Origin: Nostoc paludosum FACHB-159
GTDB taxonomy: Bacteria > Cyanobacteriota > Cyanobacteriia > Cyanobacteriales > Nostocaceae
DNA: 64,000 bases
Direction: 5' to 3'
Assembly: GCF_014698835.1 (NCBI RefSeq)
Contig: NZ_JACJTU010000023.1
Location: 79,684 to 143,683 of the forward strand
Below the pieces are notes generated by a model. It ran no database searches, was not told the origin of the DNA, and saw only the letters and a program-made list of their open reading frames with translations. Both the position numbers and the translations under genes were made by a program. This document shows, piece after piece, positions 1-8,085 of this stretch; position 1 is the first letter of the stretch; every line of letters starts with the position of its first letter.

Positions 1-1301
1 CGCAAGCCCAAATGGATTTAATTCGCTTGCACTCCCAACTGACTAAATCCCAAGCCGAGAAAAGTTGGGCAAGTCCTGGCGAACAAGTGCTGGCAGATTT
101 AATTGATGGGCGCTGGGGAAAAGCTTTGCAGGTGTTTGAATCGGCACATAACGTCCAAGAGATTGCGACTCTACTCAGAGGCGATGAAAAACGCTTGTGG
201 AATCGCACAGTAGCAGCGTTGCGAGTCAACCCAAATAGACAAGAAGTGCAAGCTTGGTTTGCCTTGATTTTAGCTGTCCAACGGGGGCAAGAAGCTGCTA
301 ATTCTTGGTTAGAGACACAACCACAAATTACCAAAGATCGTCTTGCTTATATTCAACGTTTGTTAGCAAAACTCGATGGTGAGGTTACAAAATCGCAGAT
401 ATCCCACCCCAGTCAAATTGTTGGTACAGTGCAATCAATCGCTGAAGTTACTAGCAGCGAGTGGCTACAACCAAATTCTACAGCAGACTTGAAACTTACA
501 GATAACCAAGTTTGGTATCAAGTGCAAGTGAGTGCATTTTCCGATGGGAAACGCTGGCTAAATTTTCCTTTTGAGGATTTCAACCCACCCAAAACTTCAA
601 GAGCAAAATTTTTCTGGGAAACCTTGGGAATTAATTCTGACTCCCAAATGCAGATAGTGGTGTGGCTACCAAACGGAGAACAACAAATTACTATAGCTAC
701 TATTAAAGCGGTGCAACTACGAAATAAAGTTTTGCGCCTACTAGTTGCTGCGCCAAAAATTCCAGAGAATCAAAACAATGTTCTCCAACCGAAACCCTTG
801 GCCCTGACGAATGCAGCGCTGGAATGGGTGCAACCATTTCCCATTACTTTACGAGAACTGCACGCACAAAATCCGTCAGCAGTCAAGGTAATATTATCGA
901 GTGTGTGGGAATCTTTACAAAAGTCTGGAGAAGTTCCGGCTGGTGCTATCCCTAGCTTTGAACAGATGCAAGACAAGTTAGGTGATTGGCCTGTTCAGAC
1001 TATTGATTTAACAAATAATGGTCAGCCGGAAATAATACTTACCATTTCAGGAGCAACGATCGCATCTTTGAATCAACCTCAACCTGGAACTGGCGAGGAA
1101 AACACAAATCAATCTCCTGACCGTACTATCATTTTGTCTGACAGCGATGAAGTTATTTATACAGATTTTCAACAAAATTCCTTTCAAAAATTATCTGCGA
1201 TCGCCAAGCTTTCAGGCGTGCAATCTTTAGCTTTACTAGTAGAAAACGCTGACAGATATAGCCTAATGCGCTGGTCAGATAAAAATCAGCGCTTTGAATA
1301 G
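1..1301 (+). CDS. Hypothetical protein, C-terminal part (cut by window edge)
   Basis: The frame is open from the first bases of the window through a stop at 1299-1301. The first ATG is at 12, but the codons before it are open and no ribosome-binding site is visible, so this is probably the 3' part of a longer gene. The 429 visible residues have no motif I recognise. The first 120 look alpha-helical and could be TPR-like helices, with alternating hydrophobic positions. The middle and end look like a mixed alpha/beta globular domain with a Gln/Asn-rich linker near residues 355-370. No signal peptide or membrane segment is seen in this part. Coding character is strong: long open frame, HIP1 content and codon use like the neighbours. 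Function unknown. Confidence 0.7.
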   Translation, partial: QAQMDLIRLHSQLTKSQAEKSWASPGEQVLADLIDGRWGKALQVFESAHNVQEIATLLRGDEKRLWNRTVAALRVNPNRQEVQAWFALILAVQRGQEAANSWLETQPQITKDRLAYIQRLLAKLDGEVTKSQISHPSQIVGTVQSIAEVTSSEWLQPNSTADLKLTDNQVWYQVQVSAFSDGKRWLNFPFEDFNPPKTSRAKFFWETLGINSDSQMQIVVWLPNGEQQITIATIKAVQLRNKVLRLLVAAPKIPENQNNVLQPKPLALTNAALEWVQPFPITLRELHAQNPSAVKVILSSVWESLQKSGEVPAGAIPSFEQMQDKLGDWPVQTIDLTNNGQPEIILTISGATIASLNQPQPGTGEENTNQSPDRTIILSDSDEVIYTDFQQNSFQKLSAIAKLSGVQSLALLVENADRYSLMRWSDKNQRFE

Positions 1302-1362
1302 CACGCAGTTACCAAAAATTTAGTCTACAGAGGTGCTGGCAATCGCTATCTAAAAAACTGAG

Positions 1363-1554
1363 TTATTCTTTTTGGTTACTAGCAGCTAGGCGTTGGTGCT
1401 TGAGGTTTTCCAATTGCTGCAACAGAGAATCTACCTCTGCTTGTAAGTGCATAAATTTAGCTTGCTGATCGTCTTGATAATAAGCCTTGGTTAACTTGGT
1501 AACCAAGCTAGTTTGGGACTCGCGATGGGAAACACTGGATAAACAAGTAGGCAT
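1363..1554 (-). CDS. Small conserved-looking coiled-coil protein (63 aa)
   Basis: A 63-residue ORF convergent with the preceding gene. Residues 28-58 form a short amphipathic, Leu/Gln-rich helix (QAEVDSLLQQLENLKHQR) expected to make a coiled coil; the N-terminal 20 residues are Ser/Thr-rich. There are no membrane segments or cysteine motifs apart from one Cys near the start. Small proteins of this kind are common in Nostocales, but I cannot name a family. The start is the first ATG of the frame and the Shine-Dalgarno signal is weak. The protein-like heptad pattern favours a real gene, but the short length leaves doubt. Confidence 0.55.
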   Translation of the reverse strand: MPTCLSSVSHRESQTSLVTKLTKAYYQDDQQAKFMHLQAEVDSLLQQLENLKHQRLAASNQKE

Positions 1555-2029
1555 CTTTAATTAAATCCGCTTTGTTAAACTCACACCATTAGCAATATTA
1601 TAATAAGCCTATTTTAAGGTTTGTTAAATTATTGTGTATTTATCATCATTTAGTTTAATAGGTTTGGGGTTCGATCATAAGAGACGGCGATCGTAGTTGC
1701 TCTGTTCCAGATTGGGCATGGGGCACTTATACTGAGCGTACCCCTACGGGGAAGCAAGCTACGCGTAGCGTCTCGTAGAGAAGCCAAGGTATTGGGCAAG
1801 GGGCATGGGGTATGACGGTAGGGTGGCACAGACAAAATGACTAATAACTCACTAGTTATGATAAAGTGACATTCTCAATAAAATAAAAATCTCAAGTCAG
1901 ACGACTTGCAGCACAAAAAATAATATTCTGAATAATATTCTCTTGCAATTCAGGGACTGGGTATTGATAAAATAACCAATCCCAATCCCCAATCCCCAGT
2001 CCCCAATCCCTAATTAAGAAACTAATCCC
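1555..2029. repeat. Repeat-rich spacer between the small ORF and thrC
   Basis: This 475-bp gene-free stretch holds several dispersed repeat fragments. One is a GGGCATGGGG-type run near 1716 and 1800. Another is a composite at about 1733-1790 (CTGAGCG, CCCCTACGGGG, CTACGCGTAG, TCTCGTAGAGAAG), built of small palindromes that recur at 15.7 and 26.4 kb. A third is a CCCCAATCCC-type heptamer run at about 1977-2012, just upstream of thrC. The AT-rich part (1850-1975) may contain the thrC promoter, but no box is clear enough to call. Confidence 0.6.
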
Positions 2030-3121
2030 GTGACTTTGAGCCTGTCTGCTGCTAAATCTTATCGCCAACCTTGGCCTGGACTGATAGAAGCCTATCGCGA
2101 ATATTTGCCTGTCAGCGAAACAACGCCGGTTGTGACTTTGTTGGAGGGAAACACACCACTAATACCAGTGCCGGCGATCGCAGAACGCATTGGCAGACAA
2201 GTACGTGTGTTTGTCAAATATGATGGTCTCAATCCCACCGGCAGCTTCAAAGACCGAGGGATGACTATGGCAATTACCAAAGCGAAGGAAGCAGGGGCAA
2301 AAGCAGTCATTTGTGCCAGCACCGGCAATACCTCCGCCGCCGCCGCCGCTTATGCTAGGCGTGGCGGGATGAGTGCTTTTGTGCTAATTCCCGACGGCTA
2401 TGTAGCATTAGGTAAGTTAGCCCAAGCTTTAGTTTATGGGGCAGAAGTATTGGCAATAAAAGGTAATTTTGACCAAGCTTTAGAAATTGTCCGCGAGATG
2501 GCCGAAAACTATCCCATCACTTTGGTGAATTCGGTCAATCCCTACCGCTTAGAAGGACAAAAAACAGCAGCTTTTGAAATCGTCGATGTGCTGGGTGATG
2601 CCCCAGACTGGCTATGTATCCCCGTGGGTAATGCGGGAAATATCACAGCATACTGGATGGGTTTTTGTCAATATCATCAAGCCGGAAAGTGCGATCGCTT
2701 ACCCAAGATGATGGGATTCCAAGCCGCAGGCGCAGCACCTTTAGTACACGGTCAGCCAGTGGCAAATCCCGAAACCATAGCCACAGCAATTCGTATTGGT
2801 AACCCTGCTAGTTGGGAATTAGCGATCGCCGCCCAATCTGCCAGTCAGGGAAAATTCCAGGCCGTTACCGACGCCGAGATTTTGGACGCTTATCGACTTT
2901 TGGCAGGATCGGAAGGTATCTTCTGCGAACCTGCTAGCGCCGCTTCTGTAGCTGGGTTATTACAAGTAAAAGACCAAATTCCCACAGGGGCGACAGTGGT
3001 TTGTGTCCTCACAGGCAACGGTTTAAAAGACCCAGATACAGCCATTAAACACAATCAAAGTCAATTTAAACAAGGTATTCCAGCAGAACTCAAAGCAGTA
3101 GCCGAAGCAATGGGATTTTAA
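2030..3121 (+). CDS. thrC: Threonine synthase
   Basis: Pyridoxal-phosphate enzyme that converts O-phospho-L-homoserine to L-threonine and phosphate, the last step of threonine synthesis in the cytoplasm. The 363-residue product has the fold type II PLP signature NPTGSFKDRGM near residue 70, whose Lys forms the Schiff base. The substrate/cofactor loop ASTGNTSAAAAAYA lies near residue 95, and a glycine-rich phosphate-binding stretch (PVGNAGNITAYW) near 200. The length matches the compact bacterial/cyanobacterial ThrC class. The start chosen is a GTG at 2030, since no ATG lies near the conserved N terminus (PWPGLIEAYREYLP). It stands alone; upstream lies a heptamer repeat run. Confidence 0.95.
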   Translation: MTLSLSAAKSYRQPWPGLIEAYREYLPVSETTPVVTLLEGNTPLIPVPAIAERIGRQVRVFVKYDGLNPTGSFKDRGMTMAITKAKEAGAKAVICASTGNTSAAAAAYARRGGMSAFVLIPDGYVALGKLAQALVYGAEVLAIKGNFDQALEIVREMAENYPITLVNSVNPYRLEGQKTAAFEIVDVLGDAPDWLCIPVGNAGNITAYWMGFCQYHQAGKCDRLPKMMGFQAAGAAPLVHGQPVANPETIATAIRIGNPASWELAIAAQSASQGKFQAVTDAEILDAYRLLAGSEGIFCEPASAASVAGLLQVKDQIPTGATVVCVLTGNGLKDPDTAIKHNQSQFKQGIPAELKAVAEAMGF

Positions 3122-3189
3122 GTTTTTAGAGATTTTTGGGTGAGTCCTAGTGGTTTTAGGAATTACCAAGAAATAAATTATCCAATTTT

Positions 3190-3246
3190 GTGGGGTGGGC
3201 GTCTCGCCCGCCCAAGGCTTCGGGCGGACAAGATGTCCACCCCACA
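3190..3246. repeat. Palindromic dispersed repeat (GGGTGGGC/GCCCGCCC type)
   Basis: The sequence GGGGTGGGCGTCTCGCCCGCCC, followed by CTTCGGGCGGACAAGATGTCC and ACCCCAC, folds into nested hairpins. It is a typical cyanobacterial intergenic palindromic element. It lies about 70 bp after thrC and could also serve as a 3' structure for that transcript. An ORF drawn through it (3190-3429) is considered spurious. Confidence 0.6.
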
Positions 3247-3355
3247 AGAAAAATTGTATGTTTTTTATTTAGAAGTTCCTTAAGCCCCCGACTTGAGGAT
3301 AATAGCTTGAAAATAGGGTTAACTGTGCCCTACGATTTTCACTATTCCAACAGAT

Positions 3356-3384
3356 GTAGAGACGTTACAATGCAACGTCTCTAC
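3356..3384. repeat. GTAGAGACGTT palindrome, copy 1
   Basis: Arms GTAGAGACGTT and AACGTCTCTAC are separated by 7 bp. The same element occurs in perfect form at 8046-8074, and a variant with arms AGACGCGAT is at 37807-37826. It is a dispersed palindrome of the genome; no gene overlaps it. Confidence 0.75.
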
Positions 3385-3565
3385 TTACAAACCTACAGAG
3401 GATATTTGAAAAATCTAATTGATTACTAGCGCTGGCACAGCTGCGGCTATATAAACAAAGCCCACCGACTTGGGTTAAAAACCAATATTTATTGGTGTTA
3501 AATTGCTTGTAAATTTCTACCCAAAGTAAAAATTACAAATTACGAATTATTAGTTACTAACTATT

Positions 3566-3763
3566 TTAAACCTCTGTATCTTCATTGATAGAATCAGAAT
3601 TTTCTTGAGAATCTATTTCAGTATCTACTTGAGAATCTGCCTGAAAATCTCCATCGTTATCGATACCAAAAGCCCCCATAACACCTGCAAAAACTACACC
3701 AGCAACAACTCGACCAGCTTGACCAGCAAGACCACGAACTACACCATTAAAGAAAGGGTTCAT
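3566..3763 (-). CDS. Small Gly-rich hydrophobic peptide with acidic tail (65 aa)
   Basis: A 65-residue ORF preceded by a good ribosome-binding site: GAGG about 8 bp before the ATG at 3763. Residues 1-33 are hydrophobic and glycine/valine-rich (GLAGQAGRVVAGVVFAGVMGAFG), long enough for one membrane helix with a GxxxG-like pattern. Residues 34-65 are strongly acidic and Ser/Asp/Glu-rich. A TTGATTGG/CCAATCAA hairpin lies just upstream (3790-3821). It is divergent from a four-helix membrane protein at 4045. I do not recognise the family. Bacteriocin-like or membrane-regulatory roles are only guesses. Confidence 0.5.
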   Translation of the reverse strand: MNPFFNGVVRGLAGQAGRVVAGVVFAGVMGAFGIDNDGDFQADSQVDTEIDSQENSDSINEDTEV

Positions 3764-3789
3764 AAGATTACCTCATCAGTAATATTTTG

Positions 3790-3821
3790 TTGATTGGCTG
3801 ACAGACTTAGCTACCAATCAA
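3790..3821. promoter_or_regulatory. Inverted repeat upstream of the small peptide gene
   Basis: Eight-bp arms TTGATTGG and CCAATCAA are separated by 16 bp, located 27-58 bp upstream of the peptide gene start at 3763. It could be a 5'-UTR hairpin or an operator. The rest of 3822-4041 is AT-rich spacer between two divergent genes and probably contains both promoters. Confidence 0.35.
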
Positions 3822-4044
3822 CATTGGAATATTCCGGATAAATCAAACTTTTTTGGGAACAAAATATCTTTTATAGAGTCAAAACCCGCTCCAGTTAAGA
3901 TATATATGATTAAAATTTTTTCAGAGAATTTTAGGTATCTAAAAACTCTGACATTTTGTAAGTAATCTCATCCGTAAAATTCCAACTGCACTATGTAGTT
4001 CCGGTTAGTAATGAGTTTTTTACTAGATAATCGGAGATTTAGTG

Positions 4045-4521
4045 ATGGCGATTATTCGTGATGTAGTTCTGATAAATGTAGTTAGCTTTATTTTGGGATT
4101 TTTGCTAGCATTTGCAATGCCTAACTTATCTTTTGAAGAAATGATGCCAACAATTGCTCTGTTTAATATCGTTATTCTCACTTTAAGCTTTTTGATTAGT
4201 GGTTGTGTTGCTAAAGTAAATCGATTTCGACATTTGAGTATTGTGGCAATTCTAATTTGGTTAGGAAGTATTGTTAATATTTATATTGTTCCTGGGGGAA
4301 GTTTATTAACGTGGTTAATATCTAGTATTTTCATAGGCATAACTATGCTAATTGGAGGTAGTTTATCGTTTTTAGTTGTACCAAATACGGCAGCTATCAA
4401 CGCTAGTGATAAAAATGGATATAAGTCAGCTAAATCCTTTCAAACTTGGTTCTTTGGATTAGCAGCTTCAGTTGCTACATCTGTATTAAAGGATTTGATT
4501 ATGAGTACAATCACAAATTAA
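4045..4521 (+). CDS. Hypothetical membrane protein, four predicted helices
   Basis: A 158-residue protein with about four hydrophobic segments: roughly residues 5-27, 36-54, 64-83 and 88-113. Short polar loops and a soluble C-terminal tail follow. A GGAG motif at 4033-4036 is well placed for ATG 4045; a GTG three bases upstream is an alternative start. A strong intrinsic terminator follows the gene, so it is probably transcribed alone. There is no catalytic motif and I do not recognise the family. Codon use is AT-rich, similar to nearby Nostoc-like genes. The divergent neighbour is the small Gly-rich peptide. Confidence 0.7.
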   Translation: MAIIRDVVLINVVSFILGFLLAFAMPNLSFEEMMPTIALFNIVILTLSFLISGCVAKVNRFRHLSIVAILIWLGSIVNIYIVPGGSLLTWLISSIFIGITMLIGGSLSFLVVPNTAAINASDKNGYKSAKSFQTWFFGLAASVATSVLKDLIMSTITN

Positions 4522-4544
4522 ACTTAATTATTCATCTCTGCTCC

Positions 4545-4571
4545 CCTGCCCCTTTCAAGGGCAGGTTTTTT
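4545..4571 (+). terminator. Intrinsic terminator after the membrane protein gene
   Basis: Perfect 7-bp stem CCTGCCC (4545-4551) / GGGCAGG (4559-4565) followed by six T residues, 24 bp after the stop codon at 4521. Textbook rho-independent terminator on the plus strand. Confidence 0.85.
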
Positions 4572-4630
4572 ACATTCCGAAATATTTCCCCGTGTCCCTC
4601 GAAACCCCAAATTGAAAAAACCTACCCCTA

Positions 4631-5110
4631 TCAGCCCCCCTGCCCCGTACCGGCTGCTCGCTCCCGTGTTAAGCTATCGATCGCATCACCCAAGGCAGTA
4701 GTAAGACTTTTGCGAGTTTGAGCGTGGTTGTCCTGTTCAGCCTTCAAGGCTTGCAAAAGGCGATCGCGTTCTTTGATTGCAGCGCTCAGTAAGACTTGCA
4801 ATTCCTCCACAGATTGTAATTGTGCTATTTCTTCTTGGATCGCTGTGACTGGTGTAGCAGGTAGTGTCCCTGTCTCAATACCTTGGAGTTTATGTAAATC
4901 TGCCTTGAGAGACGCGATCGCTTGTTGGGACAACTGGGCATCTGTGCGTCGTTGTTCTGCTTCTGTGTTGTAAAGCTGACGCCATTTTTGGGCACTTTCC
5001 CAAGCCGCATCCCGCTCTTGTTGAAGTTCCAACATCTGCTGTTTGAGTGTCTGAATTTCTGCCAGCCACTGTTGTGTTAAAGCTGTTCCTTGACTAGTAT
5101 TTTCAGTCAT
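4631..5110 (-). CDS. Coiled-coil hypothetical protein
   Basis: A 159-residue protein, mostly alpha-helical. Two long Gln/Leu/Glu-rich heptad stretches (about residues 12-75 and 85-140) predict a coiled coil, with no membrane segments. The start at 5110 (MTENTSQGTALTQQW) is preferred over an upstream in-frame ATG at 5164 because the extra 18 residues look like translated promoter. The very C terminus (AAGTGQGG) runs into repeat-like G/C-rich sequence and may be a recent change. It resembles cyanobacterial coiled-coil proteins of unknown function; the role is not known. It is divergent from the Uma2 gene at 5281. Confidence 0.7.
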   Translation of the reverse strand: MTENTSQGTALTQQWLAEIQTLKQQMLELQQERDAAWESAQKWRQLYNTEAEQRRTDAQLSQQAIASLKADLHKLQGIETGTLPATPVTAIQEEIAQLQSVEELQVLLSAAIKERDRLLQALKAEQDNHAQTRKSLTTALGDAIDSLTRERAAGTGQGG

Positions 5111-5280
5111 TTTTATCCTCACACGCAATCTTAAAGTAGCCAGCAATTTTAATGCAGTTTGCAAGTATTACAAAAATCAATTTCAAAACCGTGTAGCCCA
5201 GGAATTTTTGGGGCTAACGGTAGTTAAGATAATTAAGAGCAGCCAAACTTAGTATAGTTTTGAAACTCAAAACAATCTCT

Positions 5281-5901
5281 ATGGTTTTAGCCACTGTTAA
5301 TACAGGTAGCCTGAACTTTGAAACATTCGTTGCTGGTTATTTAGATGATATACGCTACGAATTAATTGACGGAGAACTAATAGACTTGGAACCGACTGGA
5401 CTTCATGAGCAGGTAACAGGGTTAATTAATCTTAAGCTTAACGTCGCAATCGATCTGCTGAATTTGCCTTCGTTTGTTCCCATGAAATGCCTAATTAAAC
5501 CATTAGGCCAAAATTCAGCTTTTAGACCCGATGTTGTAATTCTTGATCGGACGGCTTTGGCGAATGAGCCATTGTGGAAAGCTGAACCAGTAATTACGCT
5601 AGGTAAATCTATTAAAATAGTAGTGGAAGTAGTCAGTACAAATTGGCAAAATGACTATGCCCGGAAAGTAGAAGACTACGAAGCCTTAGGTATTCCAGAG
5701 TATTGGATTGCAGATTATCTAGGGCTGGGAGGTAAACGCTACATCGGCTTATCCAAACAACCTGTGGTGACAATTTATCAGTTAGTGGATGGAACTTATC
5801 AAGAACAGCAGTTTAGGGGAAGAGAACGCCTAATCTCCCAAACATTTCCAAACTTGAATTTGACCGCAGAACAAATATTTGCCGCAGGTAGGTTGAGTTA
5901 A
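5281..5901 (+). CDS. Uma2-family (DUF820) putative endonuclease
   Basis: A 206-residue protein of the Uma2/DUF820 family, a PD-(D/E)XK-like nuclease fold greatly expanded in cyanobacteria. Visible family marks are RYELIDGELIDLEPTG, the acidic FRPDVVILDR motif, the hydrophobic strand KIVVEVVSTNW with its Glu, the DYARKVEDYEALGIPEYWIADY block, and the C-terminal LTAEQIFAAG. ATG 5281 is chosen; a TTG at 5260 would add seven residues. A second family member lies at 31569-32192 and shares the NEPLWK, PEYWIADYLGLG and NLTAEQIF blocks. Nuclease activity is inferred from fold, not demonstrated for this gene. The biological target is unknown. Confidence 0.88.
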   Translation: MVLATVNTGSLNFETFVAGYLDDIRYELIDGELIDLEPTGLHEQVTGLINLKLNVAIDLLNLPSFVPMKCLIKPLGQNSAFRPDVVILDRTALANEPLWKAEPVITLGKSIKIVVEVVSTNWQNDYARKVEDYEALGIPEYWIADYLGLGGKRYIGLSKQPVVTIYQLVDGTYQEQQFRGRERLISQTFPNLNLTAEQIFAAGRLS

Positions 5902-6003
5902 TTACTGGAGAGTAGGGGTATTGAACTGAAAATTGCTGTAACCAGAAGCACTATCAACCGGATTGTGTCATAATTCGATTTTATAATTTTGAACTCTGTA
6001 TTT

Positions 6004-7359
6004 ATGCCTTGTTCTGCCACCCTTACTCAACTGGCCGAAGTGCTTTCGGCTCGTCCTTTAAACTTATATGAAGCTGGTTTAACACAAGTAAGTAGCGGTA
6101 TACAAACAGATACTCGTATCCTCAAGCCGGGTGAAGTGTTTTTAGCTTTACGAGGCGATAAGTTTGATGGACACGAATTTGTGCCAACAGCGATCGCTAA
6201 GGGTGCCATAGCTGCAATTGTAGATTTGGAATACGAAAACCCTGGATTTCCCGTATTGCAGGTATCAGATACCCTCAAGGCATATCAGAAAATTGGCAGA
6301 TGGTGGCGCGATCGCTTTGATATTCCTGTAATTGGTGTTACAGGCTCCGTAGGTAAAACTACGACTAAAGAATTAATTGCCGCAGTTTTAGAAACAAAAG
6401 GAGCAGTTCACAAAACTTATGGCAATTACAATAACGAAATTGGTGTGCCGAAAACTCTCTTAGAACTGGGTACAGAAAATGACTACGCCGTCATTGAAAT
6501 GGCCATGCGGGGTAGGGGACAAATTGCTGAACTGGCACAAATAGCACGTCCCACCATTGGAGTGATTACCAATGTAGGGACGGCACATATTGAGTTACTA
6601 GGTTCCGAAGAAGCCATTGCCGAGGCAAAATGTGAGTTATTAGCCGAAATGCCTACTGATAGTGTGGCAGTTCTGAATTACGACAATCCCCTATTAATGA
6701 CCACGGCGGCGAAAGTTTGGACAGGAGAAGTCATAACTTACGGTTTTTCTGGTGGCGATGTCTCAGGAGTGTTGATTGATAACGAAACTGTGGAAGTCGC
6801 AGGAATGCAACTGCCTTTACCGTTACCTGGCCGTCACAATGCGACTAATTTCTTAGCGGCTTTAGCGGTGGCAAAGGTTTTGGGAATTGATTGGGCGAGT
6901 TTGAAAGCAGGCGTGCAAGTGGATATGCCCACAGGGCGATCGCAGCGGTTTAATTTGCCCAATGACGTGGTAATTTTAGATGAGACATATAATGCTGCAC
7001 CAGAAGCGATGTTAGCAGCATTGCAATTATTGGCAGACACACCAGGAAAACGGAAAATCGCCGTGTTGGGTGCAATGAAAGAATTAGGAGAGCGATCCGA
7101 ACAGTTGCACCAGCGAGTAGGAGAGACAGTGCGAAAGTTGAATTTAGACGGCTTGTTGGTGTTGGTTGATGGAGAAGATGCCGAAGCGATCGCTAAAAGT
7201 GCTGACGGTATTGCATCGGAGTGCTTTGCAACTCATAGCGAATTGGTGGCGAGGTTGAAGACATTTGTACAACCAGGCGATCTTTTACTGTTCAAAGCCG
7301 CTCACTCAGTGGGGCTAGATCGGGTTGTCAATCAGTTACGTGCAGAATATCCCAAATGA
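6004..7359 (+). CDS. murF: UDP-N-acetylmuramoyl-tripeptide--D-alanyl-D-alanine ligase
   Basis: Cytoplasmic ATP-dependent Mur ligase that adds the D-Ala-D-Ala dipeptide to UDP-MurNAc-tripeptide, completing the peptidoglycan precursor stem. Domain 1 (residues about 10-90) contains SSGIQTDTRILKPGEVFLALRG. Domain 2 carries the ATP-binding P-loop GVTGSVGKTTTKE near residue 115, NYNNEIGVP and the AIEMAMRGRGQI-type Mur motif. Domain 3 has the conserved DETYNAAPEAM and later LGAMKELG blocks. The 451-residue length is normal. The start is ATG 6004; a TTG at 5989 is an alternative. It is followed by a repeat element and the frameshifted acetyltransferase gene; no other mur genes are near. Confidence 0.95.
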   Translation: MPCSATLTQLAEVLSARPLNLYEAGLTQVSSGIQTDTRILKPGEVFLALRGDKFDGHEFVPTAIAKGAIAAIVDLEYENPGFPVLQVSDTLKAYQKIGRWWRDRFDIPVIGVTGSVGKTTTKELIAAVLETKGAVHKTYGNYNNEIGVPKTLLELGTENDYAVIEMAMRGRGQIAELAQIARPTIGVITNVGTAHIELLGSEEAIAEAKCELLAEMPTDSVAVLNYDNPLLMTTAAKVWTGEVITYGFSGGDVSGVLIDNETVEVAGMQLPLPLPGRHNATNFLAALAVAKVLGIDWASLKAGVQVDMPTGRSQRFNLPNDVVILDETYNAAPEAMLAALQLLADTPGKRKIAVLGAMKELGERSEQLHQRVGETVRKLNLDGLLVLVDGEDAEAIAKSADGIASECFATHSELVARLKTFVQPGDLLLFKAAHSVGLDRVVNQLRAEYPK

Positions 7360-7365
7360 TAAGTA

Positions 7366-7452
7366 GAAGGCAGGAGATAGAAGGCAGGAGGCAGGAGCGA
7401 AAAGCCAGTTTTTGTCGGGGTTTTAAACTTTTGTCTTTTACATTTAATTATG
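7366..7452 (+). repeat. Dispersed repeat: AGGCAGGAG run plus TTTTACATTTAATTATG end, copy 1
   Basis: The unit begins with AGGCAGGAG/AAGGCAGGAGG tandem motifs. It continues with a GTTTT-rich middle and ends in TTTTACATTTAATTATG, whose ATG is the start codon of the acetyltransferase pseudogene. An inverted copy with the same order of blocks is at 36898-36987. This looks like a mobile or amplified intergenic element that supplies the 5' leader of the downstream gene. Confidence 0.65.
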
Positions 7453-8009
7453 TCTACCTATTTACCACTACAAACCGAACGTCTGATATTGCGAGACTTT
7501 GTGGAATCAGATTGGCCAGCGGTTCATCAATACGCTAGCGATCGCGAAGTTGTACGTTATTTGACTTTTGGCCCTAATAGTGAGGAAGATACCAGGAATT
7601 TTTTGCAAAGAGAAATTTTATTGCAAAAACAAGAACCCCGTCAGCATTTTGCCTTGGCAGTAACTTTAAAAACTCAAAAGCAATTAATTGGTATTTGTCG
7701 AATTTCTACTTTAGATACTGTTAATAAAACAGGGTCTATTGGCTACTGTTTTACTAAGGAATTTGGGGACAAGGATATGCAACTGAAGCCGTAAGAGAAA
7801 TTATATCCTTTGGCTTTCAAGAATTAGGCTTACATCGCATATTTGCAACTTGTCATCCAGCCAACATTGCCTCGGTACGGGTGATGCAAAAAAATGGAAT
7901 GCAACAGGAAGGATATTTGCGAGAACACCATTGGATTAAAGGAGAATGGAGAGACTCTTGGCTGTACGCTATTCTTGAGCATGAATGGAGACAAGCCAGC
8001 CCATTTTAA
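7450..8009 (+). pseudogene. RimJ/RimL-type GNAT acetyltransferase, frameshifted
   Basis: GNAT-family N-acetyltransferase, similar to ribosomal-protein/other-substrate acetyltransferases with the N-terminal TERLILRDF motif. The first frame (7450-7794) covers residues 1-114 and then stops. From about 7760 the family sequence continues in the next frame as FWGQGYATEAVREI, then FATCHPANIASVRVMQK, KNGMQQEGYLREH and RDSWLYAILEHEW, to a stop at 8007-8009. The break is at TTTGGGG near 7760-7768. One missing base, probably in the T or G run, would restore a complete protein of about 185 residues, including the acetyl-CoA-binding GxGxA loop. It is either a recent pseudogene or a sequencing error. Confidence 0.85.
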
Positions 8010-8045
8010 ATTTAGACGTTGCCCAATTGCGGTATAAATCTATGT

Positions 8046-8074
8046 GTAGAGACGTTGCATTGCAACGTCTCTAC
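8046..8074. repeat. GTAGAGACGTTGCA perfect palindrome, copy 2
   Basis: Perfect 14-bp arms GTAGAGACGTTGCA and TGCAACGTCTCTAC flank a single T. It lies between the convergent acetyltransferase pseudogene and the CAP-domain gene and could act as a bidirectional 3' structure. Related to 3356-3384. Confidence 0.8.
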
Positions 8075-8085
8075 TCTTATTCAAA

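Noticed and set aside
3190..3429. 79-codon frame after thrC
   Set aside because: It runs through two palindromic repeats and has no protein-like segment.
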